Translations under genes and position numbers: made by a program
The notes under the pieces: model-generated
What the model was told of the DNA's origin: nothing
The model's input: only the letters and a program-made list of their open reading frames with translations
Databases searched by the model: none
Source of the DNA: Janibacter sp. Soil728
GTDB lineage: Bacteria; Actinomycetota; Actinomycetes; Actinomycetales; Dermatophilaceae
Length of the DNA stretch: 64,000 nucleotides
Assembly (NCBI RefSeq): GCF_001428305.1
Contig: NZ_LMRZ01000004.1
Span: 445,913-509,912 of the forward strand
Direction of reading: 5' to 3'
Part shown: piece after piece, positions 33,578-42,451 of the stretch
Numbering within the stretch: the first letter of the stretch is position 1
Layout of the letters: each line of letters opens with the position of its first letter

Positions 33578-34117
33578 ATGAACGAGACCGTCATCACCGT
33601 CTGTGGACGGGTCGTCGCCGACCCCGAGCACCGCAGCACCAAGGCAGGGACGCAGTTCACCACCTTTCGGGTGGCGAGCACCGTACGCCGCCGCAACCGC
33701 GAGGGGGTCTTCGTCGACGGGCCGACGAGCTTCTACAACGTCGCGGCCTACCGGTCGGTCGGGATGAACTCGCACACGTCCTTGCGCAAGGGGGACCCCG
33801 TCGTCGTCTACGGACGGTTGACGATCAACACGTGGCAGCGGGTCGACGAGTCCTGGGGCAGCTCGCCCGAGGTGGAGGCCATCACCGTGGGCCACGACCT
33901 GACCTTCGGGACCACCGAGTACGCCAAGGCGGGTCGCGGGGCTGCGGATGCTGCCGCCCAGGAGGCCTCCCAGCACGGGTACACGATGATGACCGACCGG
34001 ATCGAGTCCGGCGATGGGCAGCGCTGGGGTGCTCCGGTGGACGCGTCGTCGGGCGAGGACGCAGAGGGCGGCGCGGGGACCGCGGAGGAGGTCGCGGAGG
34101 TTTCTGTGCCCGTCTGA
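33578..34117 (+). CDS. Single-stranded DNA-binding protein paralogue lacking acidic tip
   Basis: 179 residues from ATG at 33578, 7 bp after GGGAG. The OB-fold is recognisable: TVCGRVVADPEHRSTKAGTQ, FRVAST, FYNVAAYRSVGMN and KGDPVVVYGRLTINTW. The C-terminal 50 residues are acidic and low-complexity but end in VSVPV; the DDDxPF tip that recruits repair partners to housekeeping SSB is missing. It is thus probably an accessory SsbB-like protein. It is not next to rpsF/rpsR, as the main ssb usually is. Confidence 0.85.
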   Translation: MNETVITVCGRVVADPEHRSTKAGTQFTTFRVASTVRRRNREGVFVDGPTSFYNVAAYRSVGMNSHTSLRKGDPVVVYGRLTINTWQRVDESWGSSPEVEAITVGHDLTFGTTEYAKAGRGAADAAAQEASQHGYTMMTDRIESGDGQRWGAPVDASSGEDAEGGAGTAEEVAEVSVPV

Positions 34118-34187
34118 GCGGGCGTCCCGGGTCGGGCAGGGGGGGAGGCGATTCGGGCGCGGGGGCAGGAGTGGATAGCCTGCCCCC

Positions 34188-35870
34188 ATGGCCGATTACA
34201 TCTACACCATGGTCCGTGCGCGCAAGGCACACAACGAGAAGGTCATCCTCGATGACGTCTCGATGTCGTTCTTCCCCGGAGCCAAGATCGGCATGGTCGG
34301 GCCCAACGGCGCCGGCAAGTCGACCATCCTCAAGATCATGGCTGGGATCGACCAGCCGAGCAACGGCGAGGCGAGCCTCAAGCCGGGTGCGACGGTGGGC
34401 ATCCTGCTGCAGGAGCCGCCGCTCAACGAGGACAAGACCGTCCTGGGCAATGTCGAGGAGGGCGCTGGCGAGATCAAGGCCAAGCTCGACCGCTTCAACG
34501 CCATCTCCGAGGAGATGGGCGAGCCGGACGCCGACTTCGACGCGCTGATGGAGGAGATGGGCAAGCTCCAGGAGGAGATCGACCACGCCGACGCCTGGGA
34601 CCTCGACTCCCAGCTCGAGCAGGCGATGGACGCGCTGCGTTGCCCGCCGCCGGACAGCCCCGTCACCAACCTCTCCGGTGGAGAGCGTCGCCGGGTGGCC
34701 CTGTGCAAGTTGCTCCTGCAGAAGCCTGACCTGCTGCTCCTCGACGAGCCCACCAACCACCTGGACGCCGAGTCCGTCCTCTGGCTCGAGCAGCACCTCG
34801 CCGCCTACGCCGGCGCCGTCGTCGCCGTGACGCACGACCGGTACTTCATGGACAACGTCGCCCAGTGGATCGCCGAGGTCGACCGCGGCCGCCTCTACCC
34901 CTACGAGGGCAACTACTCGACCTACCTGGAGAAGAAGCAGGAGCGCCTGCAGATCCAGGGCAAGAAGGACCAGAAGCTCGCCAAGCGTCTGAAGTCCGAG
35001 CTCGAGTGGGTCCGCTCCAACGCCAAGGCACGCCAGACGAAGTCGAAGTCGCGACTCGCGCGCTACGAGGAGATGGCCGCCGAGGCCGACCGCACGCGCA
35101 AGCTCGACTTCGAGGAGATCCAGATCCCGCCGGGCCCGCGCCTGGGCAGCAAGGTCATCGAGGTCAAGGGCCTGAAGAAGGGCTTCGACGAGCGGGTGCT
35201 CATCGAGGACCTGTCCTTCTCCCTGCCGCGCAACGGCATCGTCGGCATCATCGGTCCCAACGGTGTCGGCAAGACGACGCTCTTCAAGACCATCGTCGGC
35301 ATCGAGGAGCCGGACGCCGGCATCGTCGACATCGGCGACACGGTCAAGCTGTCCTACGTCGACCAGAACCGTGGCGGCATCGACCCGGAGAAGAACGTCT
35401 GGGAGGTCGTCTCCGACGGGCTCGACCACATCCAGGTCGGGCAGGTCGAGATCCCCTCGCGCGCCTATGTCAGCCAGTTCGGCTTCAAGGGTCCGGACCA
35501 GCAGAAGAAGGCCGGGGTGCTCTCCGGTGGTGAGCGCAACCGTCTCAACCTCGCGCTCACCCTCAAGCAGGGTGGCAATGTGCTGCTCCTCGACGAGCCG
35601 ACCAATGACCTCGACGTCGAGACCCTCGGGTCGCTCGAGAACGCACTGCTGGAGTTCCCGGGCTGTGCCGTGGTCATCTCTCACGACCGGTGGTTCCTCG
35701 ACCGCGTCGCGACGCACATCCTCGCGTACGAGGGCACCGAGGACAGCCCAGCCAGCTGGTACTGGTTCGAGGGCAACTTCGATGGCTACGAGGCCAACAA
35801 GGTCGAGCGCCTGGGCGCGGACGCGGCACGTCCGCACCGCGTCACGCACCGTCGCCTCACCCGCGACTGA
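34188..35870 (+). CDS. ettA: ABC-F translation factor EttA (energy-dependent translational throttle)
   Basis: 560 residues with two ABC domains. Domain 1: Walker A GPNGAGKST near residue 40, LSGGERRRV, LLLDEPTNHLD near 184-194. Domain 2: GPNGVGKTT, LSGGERNRLN, VLLLDEPTNDLDVET. The EttA-type arm and linker (NYSTYLEKKQERLQIQGKKD and ARQTKSKSRLARYEEM) lie between. No membrane domain is present. EttA binds the ribosomal E site and gates the first elongation steps according to the ATP/ADP ratio. It converges on, and overlaps by 14 bp, the next gene. Confidence 0.93.
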   Translation: MADYIYTMVRARKAHNEKVILDDVSMSFFPGAKIGMVGPNGAGKSTILKIMAGIDQPSNGEASLKPGATVGILLQEPPLNEDKTVLGNVEEGAGEIKAKLDRFNAISEEMGEPDADFDALMEEMGKLQEEIDHADAWDLDSQLEQAMDALRCPPPDSPVTNLSGGERRRVALCKLLLQKPDLLLLDEPTNHLDAESVLWLEQHLAAYAGAVVAVTHDRYFMDNVAQWIAEVDRGRLYPYEGNYSTYLEKKQERLQIQGKKDQKLAKRLKSELEWVRSNAKARQTKSKSRLARYEEMAAEADRTRKLDFEEIQIPPGPRLGSKVIEVKGLKKGFDERVLIEDLSFSLPRNGIVGIIGPNGVGKTTLFKTIVGIEEPDAGIVDIGDTVKLSYVDQNRGGIDPEKNVWEVVSDGLDHIQVGQVEIPSRAYVSQFGFKGPDQQKKAGVLSGGERNRLNLALTLKQGGNVLLLDEPTNDLDVETLGSLENALLEFPGCAVVISHDRWFLDRVATHILAYEGTEDSPASWYWFEGNFDGYEANKVERLGADAARPHRVTHRRLTRD

Positions 35871-36426
35871 GCGGGCAGACAGCCTCGACCTCGTAGTGCG
35901 GCCGGCCCGAGCGGTCTTCGCGTGAGACGAAGACGGTGGCCTCCTCCGCGAGCCAGGTCGGGCCGGAGTAGGCCTCCATGGCCCGGAGCCAGTGCGTCCC
36001 GTCGAAGGCCCGGCGCGACCGCGCGAGCGTGAGGTGCGGCCGGTAGTCACCTCCCGCCGTCGGCACGTCGAGCCGGGAGCACGCGGTCCGCATCCTCAGG
36101 GCCAGTCGCTCCAGGTCTTCCAGACAGCGCGGGTCCTCGGGGCGGATGTCCGTCCACATGACGCGGGCCTCACCGGCATGGGGAAACATGCCAGCGCCCT
36201 TCAGGCGCAGAGGGATCGGGTCGGTCGAGTCGGCGACGGCGGTGATCTGGTCGAGCAGGGAGTCGAGCCTGCCCTCAGGCACCTCGGCCATGAAGGCGAG
36301 CGTCACGTGCCACAGGTGCGAAGGCGTCCAGCGCAGAGGTGAGTCGACCGCGCGCCGTGGCTCGACGAAGGCCTCGAGGTCGGTATGGGCCTCCTCGGGT
36401 GGGACGACCGCGGCAAAGACACGCAC
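35857..36426 (-). CDS. thpR: RNA 2',3'-cyclic phosphodiesterase (2H family)
   Basis: 189 residues from GTG at 36426 (VRVFAAVVPPEEA). The two HxTx motifs of 2H phosphoesterases are present: HVTLAF near residue 40 and HLTLAR near residue 131. It hydrolyses 2',3'-cyclic phosphate ends of RNA and in vitro can ligate tRNA halves, acting in the cytoplasm. Its end overlaps ettA by 14 bp on the other strand. Confidence 0.9.
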   Translation of the reverse strand: MRVFAAVVPPEEAHTDLEAFVEPRRAVDSPLRWTPSHLWHVTLAFMAEVPEGRLDSLLDQITAVADSTDPIPLRLKGAGMFPHAGEARVMWTDIRPEDPRCLEDLERLALRMRTACSRLDVPTAGGDYRPHLTLARSRRAFDGTHWLRAMEAYSGPTWLAEEATVFVSREDRSGRPHYEVEAVCPLSRG

Positions 36427-36489
36427 CGGTCCATTGTCCTGTCAGGGGAGGACGAAGGGGGAGCCGGCGCGCGCCGGTAGCGTGCGGGC

Positions 36490-37095
36490 ATGCCTTCATT
36501 GCTGGAGCAGGTCGACGGTCGGGCGAGCATCGTCGACGAGAGCCTCACGGGCGATCTCGACGACGGGGAGCGCCTCGCCGGGGTCGAGCTCATCGGCTGC
36601 ACGATCCGCGACGCGACCTGGGCCGGCGCGATCCTCGCCGGGGTGCGTCTCGAGGGCTGCACGATCGAGCGCCTCGACCTCTCCCGGGTGCGCCTGCCCG
36701 ACTCGGTGCTCGACGGATGCACCTTCACCGGCTGCAAGGCCCTCGCGACATCGTGGTCGATGCTGCGTGAGCCGATGCTCTCGCCCGACCCGTGCACCTG
36801 GCTGGACTGCCAGCTGTCCATGGGCAGCTTCAGCGGGCTGGACCTCACCGGCGCCCGCTTCGAGCGCTGCGTGCTCACCGACGCGGACTTCGACGCGGCT
36901 GTCCTCAAGGACGTCGTCGTCGAGGACAGCTCGCTGGGCGGCTCCCGCTTCGTCCGGGCCGATCTGCGTGGGGCTGACCTGCGTGGCGCTCGCGACTACG
37001 TGATCGACGTGCGCGAGAGCCGGGTGGAGGGGCTGCGGGTCGACCCGGTCGGTGCACTCGGGCTGCTCACCCCCTTCGGCATCGTCCTGGAGTGA
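36490..37095 (+). CDS. Pentapeptide-repeat protein
   Basis: 201 residues. Repeats of the A(D/N)LxG type run through most of the protein, e.g. LAGVELIGC, LSRVRLPDS, LDGCTFTGC, LDLTGARFERC, VLTDADFD and RADLRGADLRGA, broken by a non-repeat stretch at about residues 80-105 (like Qnr-type proteins). Such beta-helices can mimic DNA; some (MfpA, Qnr) protect gyrase, most have no known role. Seven Cys residues sit at equivalent repeat positions. It converges tightly on the epimerase gene. Confidence 0.85.
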   Translation: MPSLLEQVDGRASIVDESLTGDLDDGERLAGVELIGCTIRDATWAGAILAGVRLEGCTIERLDLSRVRLPDSVLDGCTFTGCKALATSWSMLREPMLSPDPCTWLDCQLSMGSFSGLDLTGARFERCVLTDADFDAAVLKDVVVEDSSLGGSRFVRADLRGADLRGARDYVIDVRESRVEGLRVDPVGALGLLTPFGIVLE

Positions 37096-37096
37096 C

Positions 37097-38482
37097 TCAG
37101 CCGTAGATCTGCGTCAGGGCGGCGTCGATGTCCGGGTAGGCGAACTCGAAGCCCGCCTCGCGCAGCACTGCCGACGTGCAGTGCCGTCCCGTGAGCGCCA
37201 GCGCAGGGTCGCTGCGCAGACCGATCGCACCCAGGTGCAGCAGCGCGGCCGGCGTCGATGGGGCGGCAGGTCGGTGCAGGTGGCGGCGCAGGGCAGCCAT
37301 CAGATCGGCATTGCGCACTGGTCCGGGCGCGGCCGCGATCAGCGGACCGTCGGGGATGTGCACCCGGGGGTCGAGGCCCAACGCGGCGACCGCCATCCGC
37401 AGCCAGTCCTCGTGGTGCACCCAGCTGAACCACTGGTAGCCAGACCCGACCCGACCACCGAGACCCGCTCGCGTGAGCCGAGCGAGGATCTGCAGGGCCG
37501 GCGCGCCCCGGTCGAGGACGATCGAGGTGCGCAGCAGGACGAGGTGCTCGCAGTTGGCGCCCTGCGTCGCCTCCTCCCACGGGCGGGCGACTCCGGTCAT
37601 CTGGGGGAGCCCGGGCTCGAGCACCGGGGTCGTCTCGGTGACGCGCTGCTCGTGGGCATCGGACCAGATGGCCGTGGTGGAGGCCTGCAGCCAGGAGACG
37701 AGCGGGCGCTCCAGACGCTGGCTGGCAGCCACGAGGGCTCGGGTCGAGTCCACCCGGGAGCTGCGCAGCTCGGCGATGTTGGCAGCGCTCGGTCGCACGT
37801 CGACGAGCTTGCCGGCGAGGTTGACCAGTGCGACCCCCGCCTCGTCCTGCGAGTGCAGGACCTCCGCCCAGTCGCCGACGGTGCGCCCGTCCCAGACGAC
37901 CTGCTCGAAGGGCAACCGCGGATCGCGGCGCCGAGTGATGATGCGGACCTCGTGACCGAGGCCGAACAGCCTGGCGGCGAGCAGCCTTCCCAGGGACCCC
38001 GATCCGCCGGCGATGACGATGCGGGGGAGTCCGGGGTCGGGCTGCGCTCCGGCGAGGCGGGCCAGGCGGACGCAGGCGTCCGTGAGGCCGCGGTCGAGGT
38101 CGTCCGCGACGCCGGCGGCGACCAGGGGGGCGAGCGGGCCGGTCACCTCCAGGCTCTGGGTGAGCCGTGTGCCGTCCTCGGACGGCTCCAGCGACCACCT
38201 GACGCGCATGGCGCCGGCCGGGTTGGGCTGGGTCAGCTCCAGGCACCGCCCTTCGTCCCGCTCCGTGATGCGAAGGGGAGGTGCCGTCCGGTCGTGCAGG
38301 GCGCGAGGCCAGCCCCGGCTCGGCGAGTAGGCGCCGGCCGCCCCCTTCGTCGCCGGTCCTTCGAAGCGGACCGACGCGATGGCAGGCTCCCACTCCGGCC
38401 AGCGGGTGGGGTCGGAGAGGACGCGCCACACCGCCTCCGGTGCGGCAGGCAGGTGGTGGGTGGCGGTGCGGCTCCAGGGCAT
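37097..38482 (-). CDS. SRPBCC domain fused to TIGR01777-type epimerase
   Basis: 461 residues. Residues 1-145 form a START/SRPBCC lipid-cavity domain (HHLPAAPEAVWRVLSDPTRWPEWEP). Residues about 152-461 form an NAD-dependent epimerase-like domain of the SulA/TIGR01777 type: IVIAGGSGSLGRLLAARL, LVNLAGKLVDVR, SSRVDSTRALV, and the C-terminal DUF1731-like segment VLREAGFEFAYPDID. Function is unproven; the fusion suggests recognition of a hydrophobic ligand. Its start overlaps the TetR stop by one base, so both are in one operon and could belong to lipid metabolism with the divergent acyl-CoA dehydrogenase. Confidence 0.82.
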   Translation of the reverse strand: MPWSRTATHHLPAAPEAVWRVLSDPTRWPEWEPAIASVRFEGPATKGAAGAYSPSRGWPRALHDRTAPPLRITERDEGRCLELTQPNPAGAMRVRWSLEPSEDGTRLTQSLEVTGPLAPLVAAGVADDLDRGLTDACVRLARLAGAQPDPGLPRIVIAGGSGSLGRLLAARLFGLGHEVRIITRRRDPRLPFEQVVWDGRTVGDWAEVLHSQDEAGVALVNLAGKLVDVRPSAANIAELRSSRVDSTRALVAASQRLERPLVSWLQASTTAIWSDAHEQRVTETTPVLEPGLPQMTGVARPWEEATQGANCEHLVLLRTSIVLDRGAPALQILARLTRAGLGGRVGSGYQWFSWVHHEDWLRMAVAALGLDPRVHIPDGPLIAAAPGPVRNADLMAALRRHLHRPAAPSTPAALLHLGAIGLRSDPALALTGRHCTSAVLREAGFEFAYPDIDAALTQIYG

Positions 38483-39108
38483 CAGGCTCTCCTTCGTGCT
38501 CCCACGAGGCGCAGGGCAAGAGCCCCGTAGGACTGGGCGATGGACTCAGGGGTGGTGGCCTTGATGCCGGGGTGGTACCAGCGGGCGACGTCGACGACGA
38601 GCGACAGGGCCGCGAGGGCAGTGGCGCGGGTGTCCTCGACGTCGAACTCGCCGGAGGCCACTCCCTCGGCGATGATCCGCTCGACGACGGCGTCGATCTC
38701 GCGACGAAGGGTGAGCACCTCACGCTGGTGATCGGGGGAGAGATGGCGGAACTCGTACTGCACGATGCGGGCGATCTGGTGCTGCTCCGCGTGCCAGCGG
38801 GCGAACTCGGAGATGACCTCCTGCAGCGCGTCCGTCGGGGACGCGGCCTCGTCGGCAGCCGCGGCGAGTGCGTCGCGGGCGGCGACGTGCCCGACGCGAC
38901 TGAGCTGGAAGAGCAGGTCCTCCTTGCTGGCGAAGTGCACGTACACGCCGGCGGGGGACAGGCCGGCGCGCGAGGCGATGTCCCGCGTGGTCGTGGCGTG
39001 GAACCCCTTGTCCGCGAAGGCGTCAGCCGCGGCCTCGAACAGCCGCACGACGGTGGGGTTGTCGTGGGCGGGGAGGGAGGGTGTTTGCGCGGTCACGGTT
39101 GACAGCAT
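38482..39108 (-). CDS. TetR family transcriptional regulator
   Basis: 208 residues. A TetR N-terminal helix-turn-helix lies at about residues 20-65 (VVRLFEAAADAFADKGFHATTTRDIASRAG in two parts, then GVYVHFASKEDLLF). The C-terminal ligand domain is Ala-rich and helical, with a His-rich segment (FARWHAEQHQIARIVQYEFRHL). It diverges from an acyl-CoA dehydrogenase gene and a good palindrome lies 17 bp upstream of its start, so autorepression and control of the dehydrogenase, perhaps by an acyl-CoA, is likely. ATG 39108 is used; a GTG four codons later is possible. Confidence 0.88.
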   Translation of the reverse strand: MLSTVTAQTPSLPAHDNPTVVRLFEAAADAFADKGFHATTTRDIASRAGLSPAGVYVHFASKEDLLFQLSRVGHVAARDALAAAADEAASPTDALQEVISEFARWHAEQHQIARIVQYEFRHLSPDHQREVLTLRREIDAVVERIIAEGVASGEFDVEDTRATALAALSLVVDVARWYHPGIKATTPESIAQSYGALALRLVGARRRA

Positions 39109-39124
39109 GCCCCCAGAAGGCGAA

Positions 39125-39142
39125 ACTAAGCAAGCGCTTAGT
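39125..39142. promoter_or_regulatory. Probable TetR operator
   Basis: ACTAAGC and GCTTAGT, 7-bp perfect arms with AAGC between, lie in the 99-bp divergent region between the TetR gene and the acyl-CoA dehydrogenase. Size and position fit a TetR-type operator overlapping both promoters. Confidence 0.75.
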
Positions 39143-39207
39143 CAAGTTTTTGGATCAATGTCATCTGAACCAACATGTCGGCACGTCAGTGCCAGAGAGG
39201 TGTGGAC

Positions 39208-40362
39208 ATGCCCCGCAACATCTACGAGGAGGACCACGAGTCCTTCCGTGCCTCCGTCCGCGAGTTCGTCGAGCGGATGCTCGTCCCCCGCGCGGAGTCG
39301 ATGATCGCCGAGCACTCGATCCCCCGCGAGGTCTGGCTCGAGGCCGGCAAGCAGGGCTTCTTCGGCCTGGAGATCCCCGAGGAGTTCGGCGGCGCCGGCA
39401 TCGAGGACTACCGCTTCAACGCCGTCCTCGCCGAGGAGCTGTCGAAGTTCAACGCCGCGACCAGCTCGTGCTTCGGGATCCACTCCGACATCACCGCGCC
39501 CTACATCGTGGCGCTGGGTACGCAGGAGCAGAAGCAGCGCTGGCTCCCGGGTGTCGCCGCGGGCGAGAAGATCCTCGCGATCGGCATGACCGAGCCCTCT
39601 GGTGGCTCGGACCTGGCCAATCTCAAGAGCATCGCGGTCAAGGCTGACGACGGCTCTGGCGACTGGATCATCAACGGCTCCAAGACCTTCATCACCAACG
39701 GCCACCAGTGCGACCTCGCGGTCGTCGCGGTCCGCACGGACCCGACCAAGGGCGCCAAGGGCATCTCGCTCTTCGTCCTCGAGAAGGAGGACGAGGGCTT
39801 CACCAAGGGCCAGCCGCTGGACAAGGTCGGCCAGCCCGAGTCGGACACCTCAGAGCTGTTCTTCGACAACGTGCGCGTCTCCGGCGACCGGCTCCTCGGC
39901 CCCGAGGGCATGGGCTTCATCTCGATGATGCAGAAGCTGCCGCAGGAGCGTCTCGGCAATGCGATCGCCAACATCGCGGGGGCCAAGCAGATCCTCGAGG
40001 AGACGATCCAGTACACCAAGGAGCGCAACGCCTTCGGCCAGCCGATCGGCGCCTTCCAGCACAACAAGTTCAAGTTGGCCGAGCTCGTGACCAAGGTCGA
40101 GGTCACCGAGGCCTACCTCGACTCCTGCGTCGTCGCGCACGCCGCCGGCAAGCTCACCGCGGTCGATGCCGCCAAGGCGAAGTGGTGGGCCGCCGAGGTC
40201 CAGTGCGGCGTCCTCGACGAGTGCGTCCAGCTCCACGGTGGCTACGGCTTCATGAACGAGTACCGCGTCGCCCGCGCCTGGAAGGACGCGCGCGTCCACA
40301 AGATCTGGGCCGGCACCAACGAGATCATGAAGGAGCTCATCGGCCGCGACCTCGGCCTCTGA
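39208..40362 (+). CDS. Acyl-CoA dehydrogenase
   Basis: 384 residues, the usual length. ATG 39208 follows AGAGAGG by 7 bp; an upstream ATG at 39175 has no ribosome site. Signatures: GLEIPEEFGGAGIEDYRF, GMTEPSGGSDLANLKS (FAD/substrate loop), and the C-terminal HGGYGFMNEYRVARAWKDAR with the likely catalytic Glu, then IWAGTNEIMKELIGRDL. It oxidises an acyl-CoA at C2-C3, passing electrons to ETF; the chain-length preference cannot be read. It is a single-gene unit ended by a strong hairpin, probably controlled by the divergent TetR protein. Confidence 0.92.
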   Translation: MPRNIYEEDHESFRASVREFVERMLVPRAESMIAEHSIPREVWLEAGKQGFFGLEIPEEFGGAGIEDYRFNAVLAEELSKFNAATSSCFGIHSDITAPYIVALGTQEQKQRWLPGVAAGEKILAIGMTEPSGGSDLANLKSIAVKADDGSGDWIINGSKTFITNGHQCDLAVVAVRTDPTKGAKGISLFVLEKEDEGFTKGQPLDKVGQPESDTSELFFDNVRVSGDRLLGPEGMGFISMMQKLPQERLGNAIANIAGAKQILEETIQYTKERNAFGQPIGAFQHNKFKLAELVTKVEVTEAYLDSCVVAHAAGKLTAVDAAKAKWWAAEVQCGVLDECVQLHGGYGFMNEYRVARAWKDARVHKIWAGTNEIMKELIGRDLGL

Positions 40363-40397
40363 TCGCACCGGGTCGCTCTTCGAGCCCAGCACGACCG

Positions 40398-40436
40398 AGA
40401 GCCGGTCGCACCGTGAGACGCGGTGCGACCGGCTCT
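40398..40436 (+). terminator. Terminator hairpin after acyl-CoA dehydrogenase
   Basis: Perfect 16-bp arms (40398-40413 and 40421-40436) around TGAGACG lie 35 bp past the stop. It isolates the gene from the molybdenum-cofactor genes that follow. Confidence 0.88.
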
Positions 40437-40489
40437 GGTCTTCCCAGACGAGTTTGAGACACTGGACACCATCGAGCGAAGGGAGCCGC

Positions 40490-40981
40490 GTGAACACCAC
40501 GGTCCATGTCATCACCGTCTCCGATCGGGTGAGCCGCGGAGTGCGGGAGGACCGCTCCGGGCAGGCTGCCCGTGAGGTCCTCGAGTCGGCTGGCCACGAG
40601 GTCACGTCCAGCGTCATCCCCGATGGCGCGGAGGAGGTCGAGTCCGTCCTGCGCGCCGCCATCGCGGCCGGTCACCGGCTGCTCGTCACCACGGGTGGCA
40701 CCGGCCTGACCCCGCGCGACCGCACGCCCGAGGGCACCGCGCCCATCCTGGACCGTGAGGTCCCAGGTCTGGCGGAGCTGCTCCGTGCAGAGGGTGCACG
40801 GCACACCCCCTTCGCCGCACTCTCCCGTGGGCTCGTCGGCATCGTCGATGCCGGTCCCGAGGGCCCCGGCGCCCTCGTCGTCAATCTCCCCGGCAGCACG
40901 TCTGGGGTCCGTCAGGGGCTGGACGTGCTCCTGCCCCTCGTCGAGCACGTCCTCGACCAGATCTCCGGAGGCGACCACTGA
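40490..40981 (+). CDS. mog: Molybdopterin adenylyltransferase (MogA/MoaB)
   Basis: 163 residues from GTG at 40490, 5 bp after GAAGGGAG. Family motifs: VITVSDRVSRG at the start and VTTGGTGLTPRDRTPEG near residues 64-80, the molybdopterin-binding signature. It adenylylates molybdopterin before molybdate insertion by MoeA. It heads the plus-strand run mog-moaE-moaA with overlapping stop/start codons. Confidence 0.92.
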   Translation: MNTTVHVITVSDRVSRGVREDRSGQAAREVLESAGHEVTSSVIPDGAEEVESVLRAAIAAGHRLLVTTGGTGLTPRDRTPEGTAPILDREVPGLAELLRAEGARHTPFAALSRGLVGIVDAGPEGPGALVVNLPGSTSGVRQGLDVLLPLVEHVLDQISGGDH

Positions 40982-41415
40982 TGTCGAGCACCGCATGGAT
41001 CGCCACCGAGGGGATCGACCTCGCCGCGATGCTCACGAGCGTCAGCGGTCCGGCCCACGGGGCCGTCGCGAGCTTCGTCGGTCAGGTGCGTGACCACGAC
41101 CCCGAGGCCTCGGGCACGGTCGTGGCGCTGCGCTACTCCTGCCACCCGGACGCTCAGCGGTTCATCGAGGAGATCGTCGAGCGGACCACCATCGCGCACG
41201 ACCCGCAGGGTGAGGCGGACGTCCGCGCCACCCACCGCATCGGCGACCTCGACGTCGGCGACCTCGCCCTCGTCGTGGTCGTCGGTAGCGCCCACCGTGA
41301 TCTCGCCTTCACTCTCTGCCGTGCCGTCGTCGAGGCGGTCAAGCACGAGCTGCCTGTCTGGAAGCAGCAGTTCGAGGTCGACGGTTCCCACACCTGGTCA
41401 GGATTGAGCTGCTGA
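40981..41415 (+). CDS. moaE: Molybdopterin synthase catalytic subunit
   Basis: 144 residues; the ATG overlaps the mog stop. GAVASFVGQVRDHD near residues 28-41 and VKHELPVWKQQFEVDGSHTW near residues 120-139 (two conserved Lys for sulphur transfer) identify MoaE. With thiocarboxylated MoaD it turns cyclic pyranopterin monophosphate into molybdopterin. The partner moaD is on the other strand 1.1 kb away. Confidence 0.93.
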   Translation: MSSTAWIATEGIDLAAMLTSVSGPAHGAVASFVGQVRDHDPEASGTVVALRYSCHPDAQRFIEEIVERTTIAHDPQGEADVRATHRIGDLDVGDLALVVVVGSAHRDLAFTLCRAVVEAVKHELPVWKQQFEVDGSHTWSGLSC

Positions 41416-42413
41416 TGACTCGCCCACTGATGGACACCCACGGTCGACTGCACCGAGACCTACGCGTCTCGCTGACCGACAAGTGCAACCTGCGCTGCAC
41501 CTACTGCATGCCGGCCGAAGGTCTGACCTGGCTGCCCAAGGACGAGCTGCTCACCACGCCAGAGCTGCTCACGCTCGTCGAGGCCGCGGTCACTGCGGGC
41601 ATCACCGAGGTGCGCCTCACCGGCGGAGAGCCGCTCGTGCGGCCCGATGTCGTCGAGATCGTCGCGGCCATCGCCGCGATGCAGGGGCCCGAGGGCTCGC
41701 CCGAGGTCTCGATGACGACCAACGGGCTCGGTCTGGCCAAGACCGCCTCAGCGCTGGCCGAGGCCGGGTTGGCCCGGGTCAACGTCAGCCTGGACACGTT
41801 GCGTCCCGAGCGCTTCCACGAGATCACCCGGCGCGATCGCTTCCACGAGGTCGTCGAGGGGATGGCGGCGGCGCACGAGGCCGGACTGCGACCGGTCAAG
41901 ATCAACTCCGTGCTGCAGCGGGGGATCAACGACGACGAGGTCGTCGACCTGACCCGTTGGGCGGTGGAGCACGGCTACGAGCTGCGCTTCATCGAGCAGA
42001 TGCCGCTGGACGCCCAGCACTCCTGGCAGCGCACCGAGATGATCTCGGGCGAGGAGATCCTCACCGCCCTGCGGGGGGCCTTCGAGCTCACCGAGGTGCC
42101 CGGACGTGGAGCAGCACCGGCAGAGCGCTTCCACGTCGACGGTGGTCCCGCGTCGGTCGGTGTCATCGCCTCGGTGACGATGCCCTTCTGCGGGTCCTGC
42201 GACCGGCTGCGGCTCACTGCAGACGGCCAGCTGCGCAACTGCCTCTTCGCCAACGGCGAGACGGATCTGCGTGCGCCCCTGCGCGCCGGAGCCACCGAGG
42301 CGCAGATCCATGAGCTCGTGCACGAGTGCCTCGCGCTCAAGCGTCCCGGGCACGGCATCAACGAGCCCGGGTTCCTCCAGCCGCCGCGCCCGATGAGCGC
42401 GATCGGCGGCTGA
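41415..42413 (+). CDS. moaA: GTP 3',8-cyclase
   Basis: 332 residues. The radical-SAM cluster C24, C28, C31 is in TDKCNLRCTYCMP; LTGGEPLVRPD follows, and a second Fe-S site is in PFCGSCDRLRLTADGQLRNCL. The C-terminus ends in GG, required for activity in MoaA. It performs the first step of molybdopterin synthesis, GTP to 3',8-cyclo-7,8-dihydro-GTP. The ATG overlaps the moaE stop. It converges on moaD with a 38-bp gap that shows no clear hairpin. Confidence 0.95.
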   Translation: MTRPLMDTHGRLHRDLRVSLTDKCNLRCTYCMPAEGLTWLPKDELLTTPELLTLVEAAVTAGITEVRLTGGEPLVRPDVVEIVAAIAAMQGPEGSPEVSMTTNGLGLAKTASALAEAGLARVNVSLDTLRPERFHEITRRDRFHEVVEGMAAAHEAGLRPVKINSVLQRGINDDEVVDLTRWAVEHGYELRFIEQMPLDAQHSWQRTEMISGEEILTALRGAFELTEVPGRGAAPAERFHVDGGPASVGVIASVTMPFCGSCDRLRLTADGQLRNCLFANGETDLRAPLRAGATEAQIHELVHECLALKRPGHGINEPGFLQPPRPMSAIGG

Positions 42414-42451
42414 GTGGCGGCCGGTCTGCTCCTACCGGTCCTCCGACCCGA

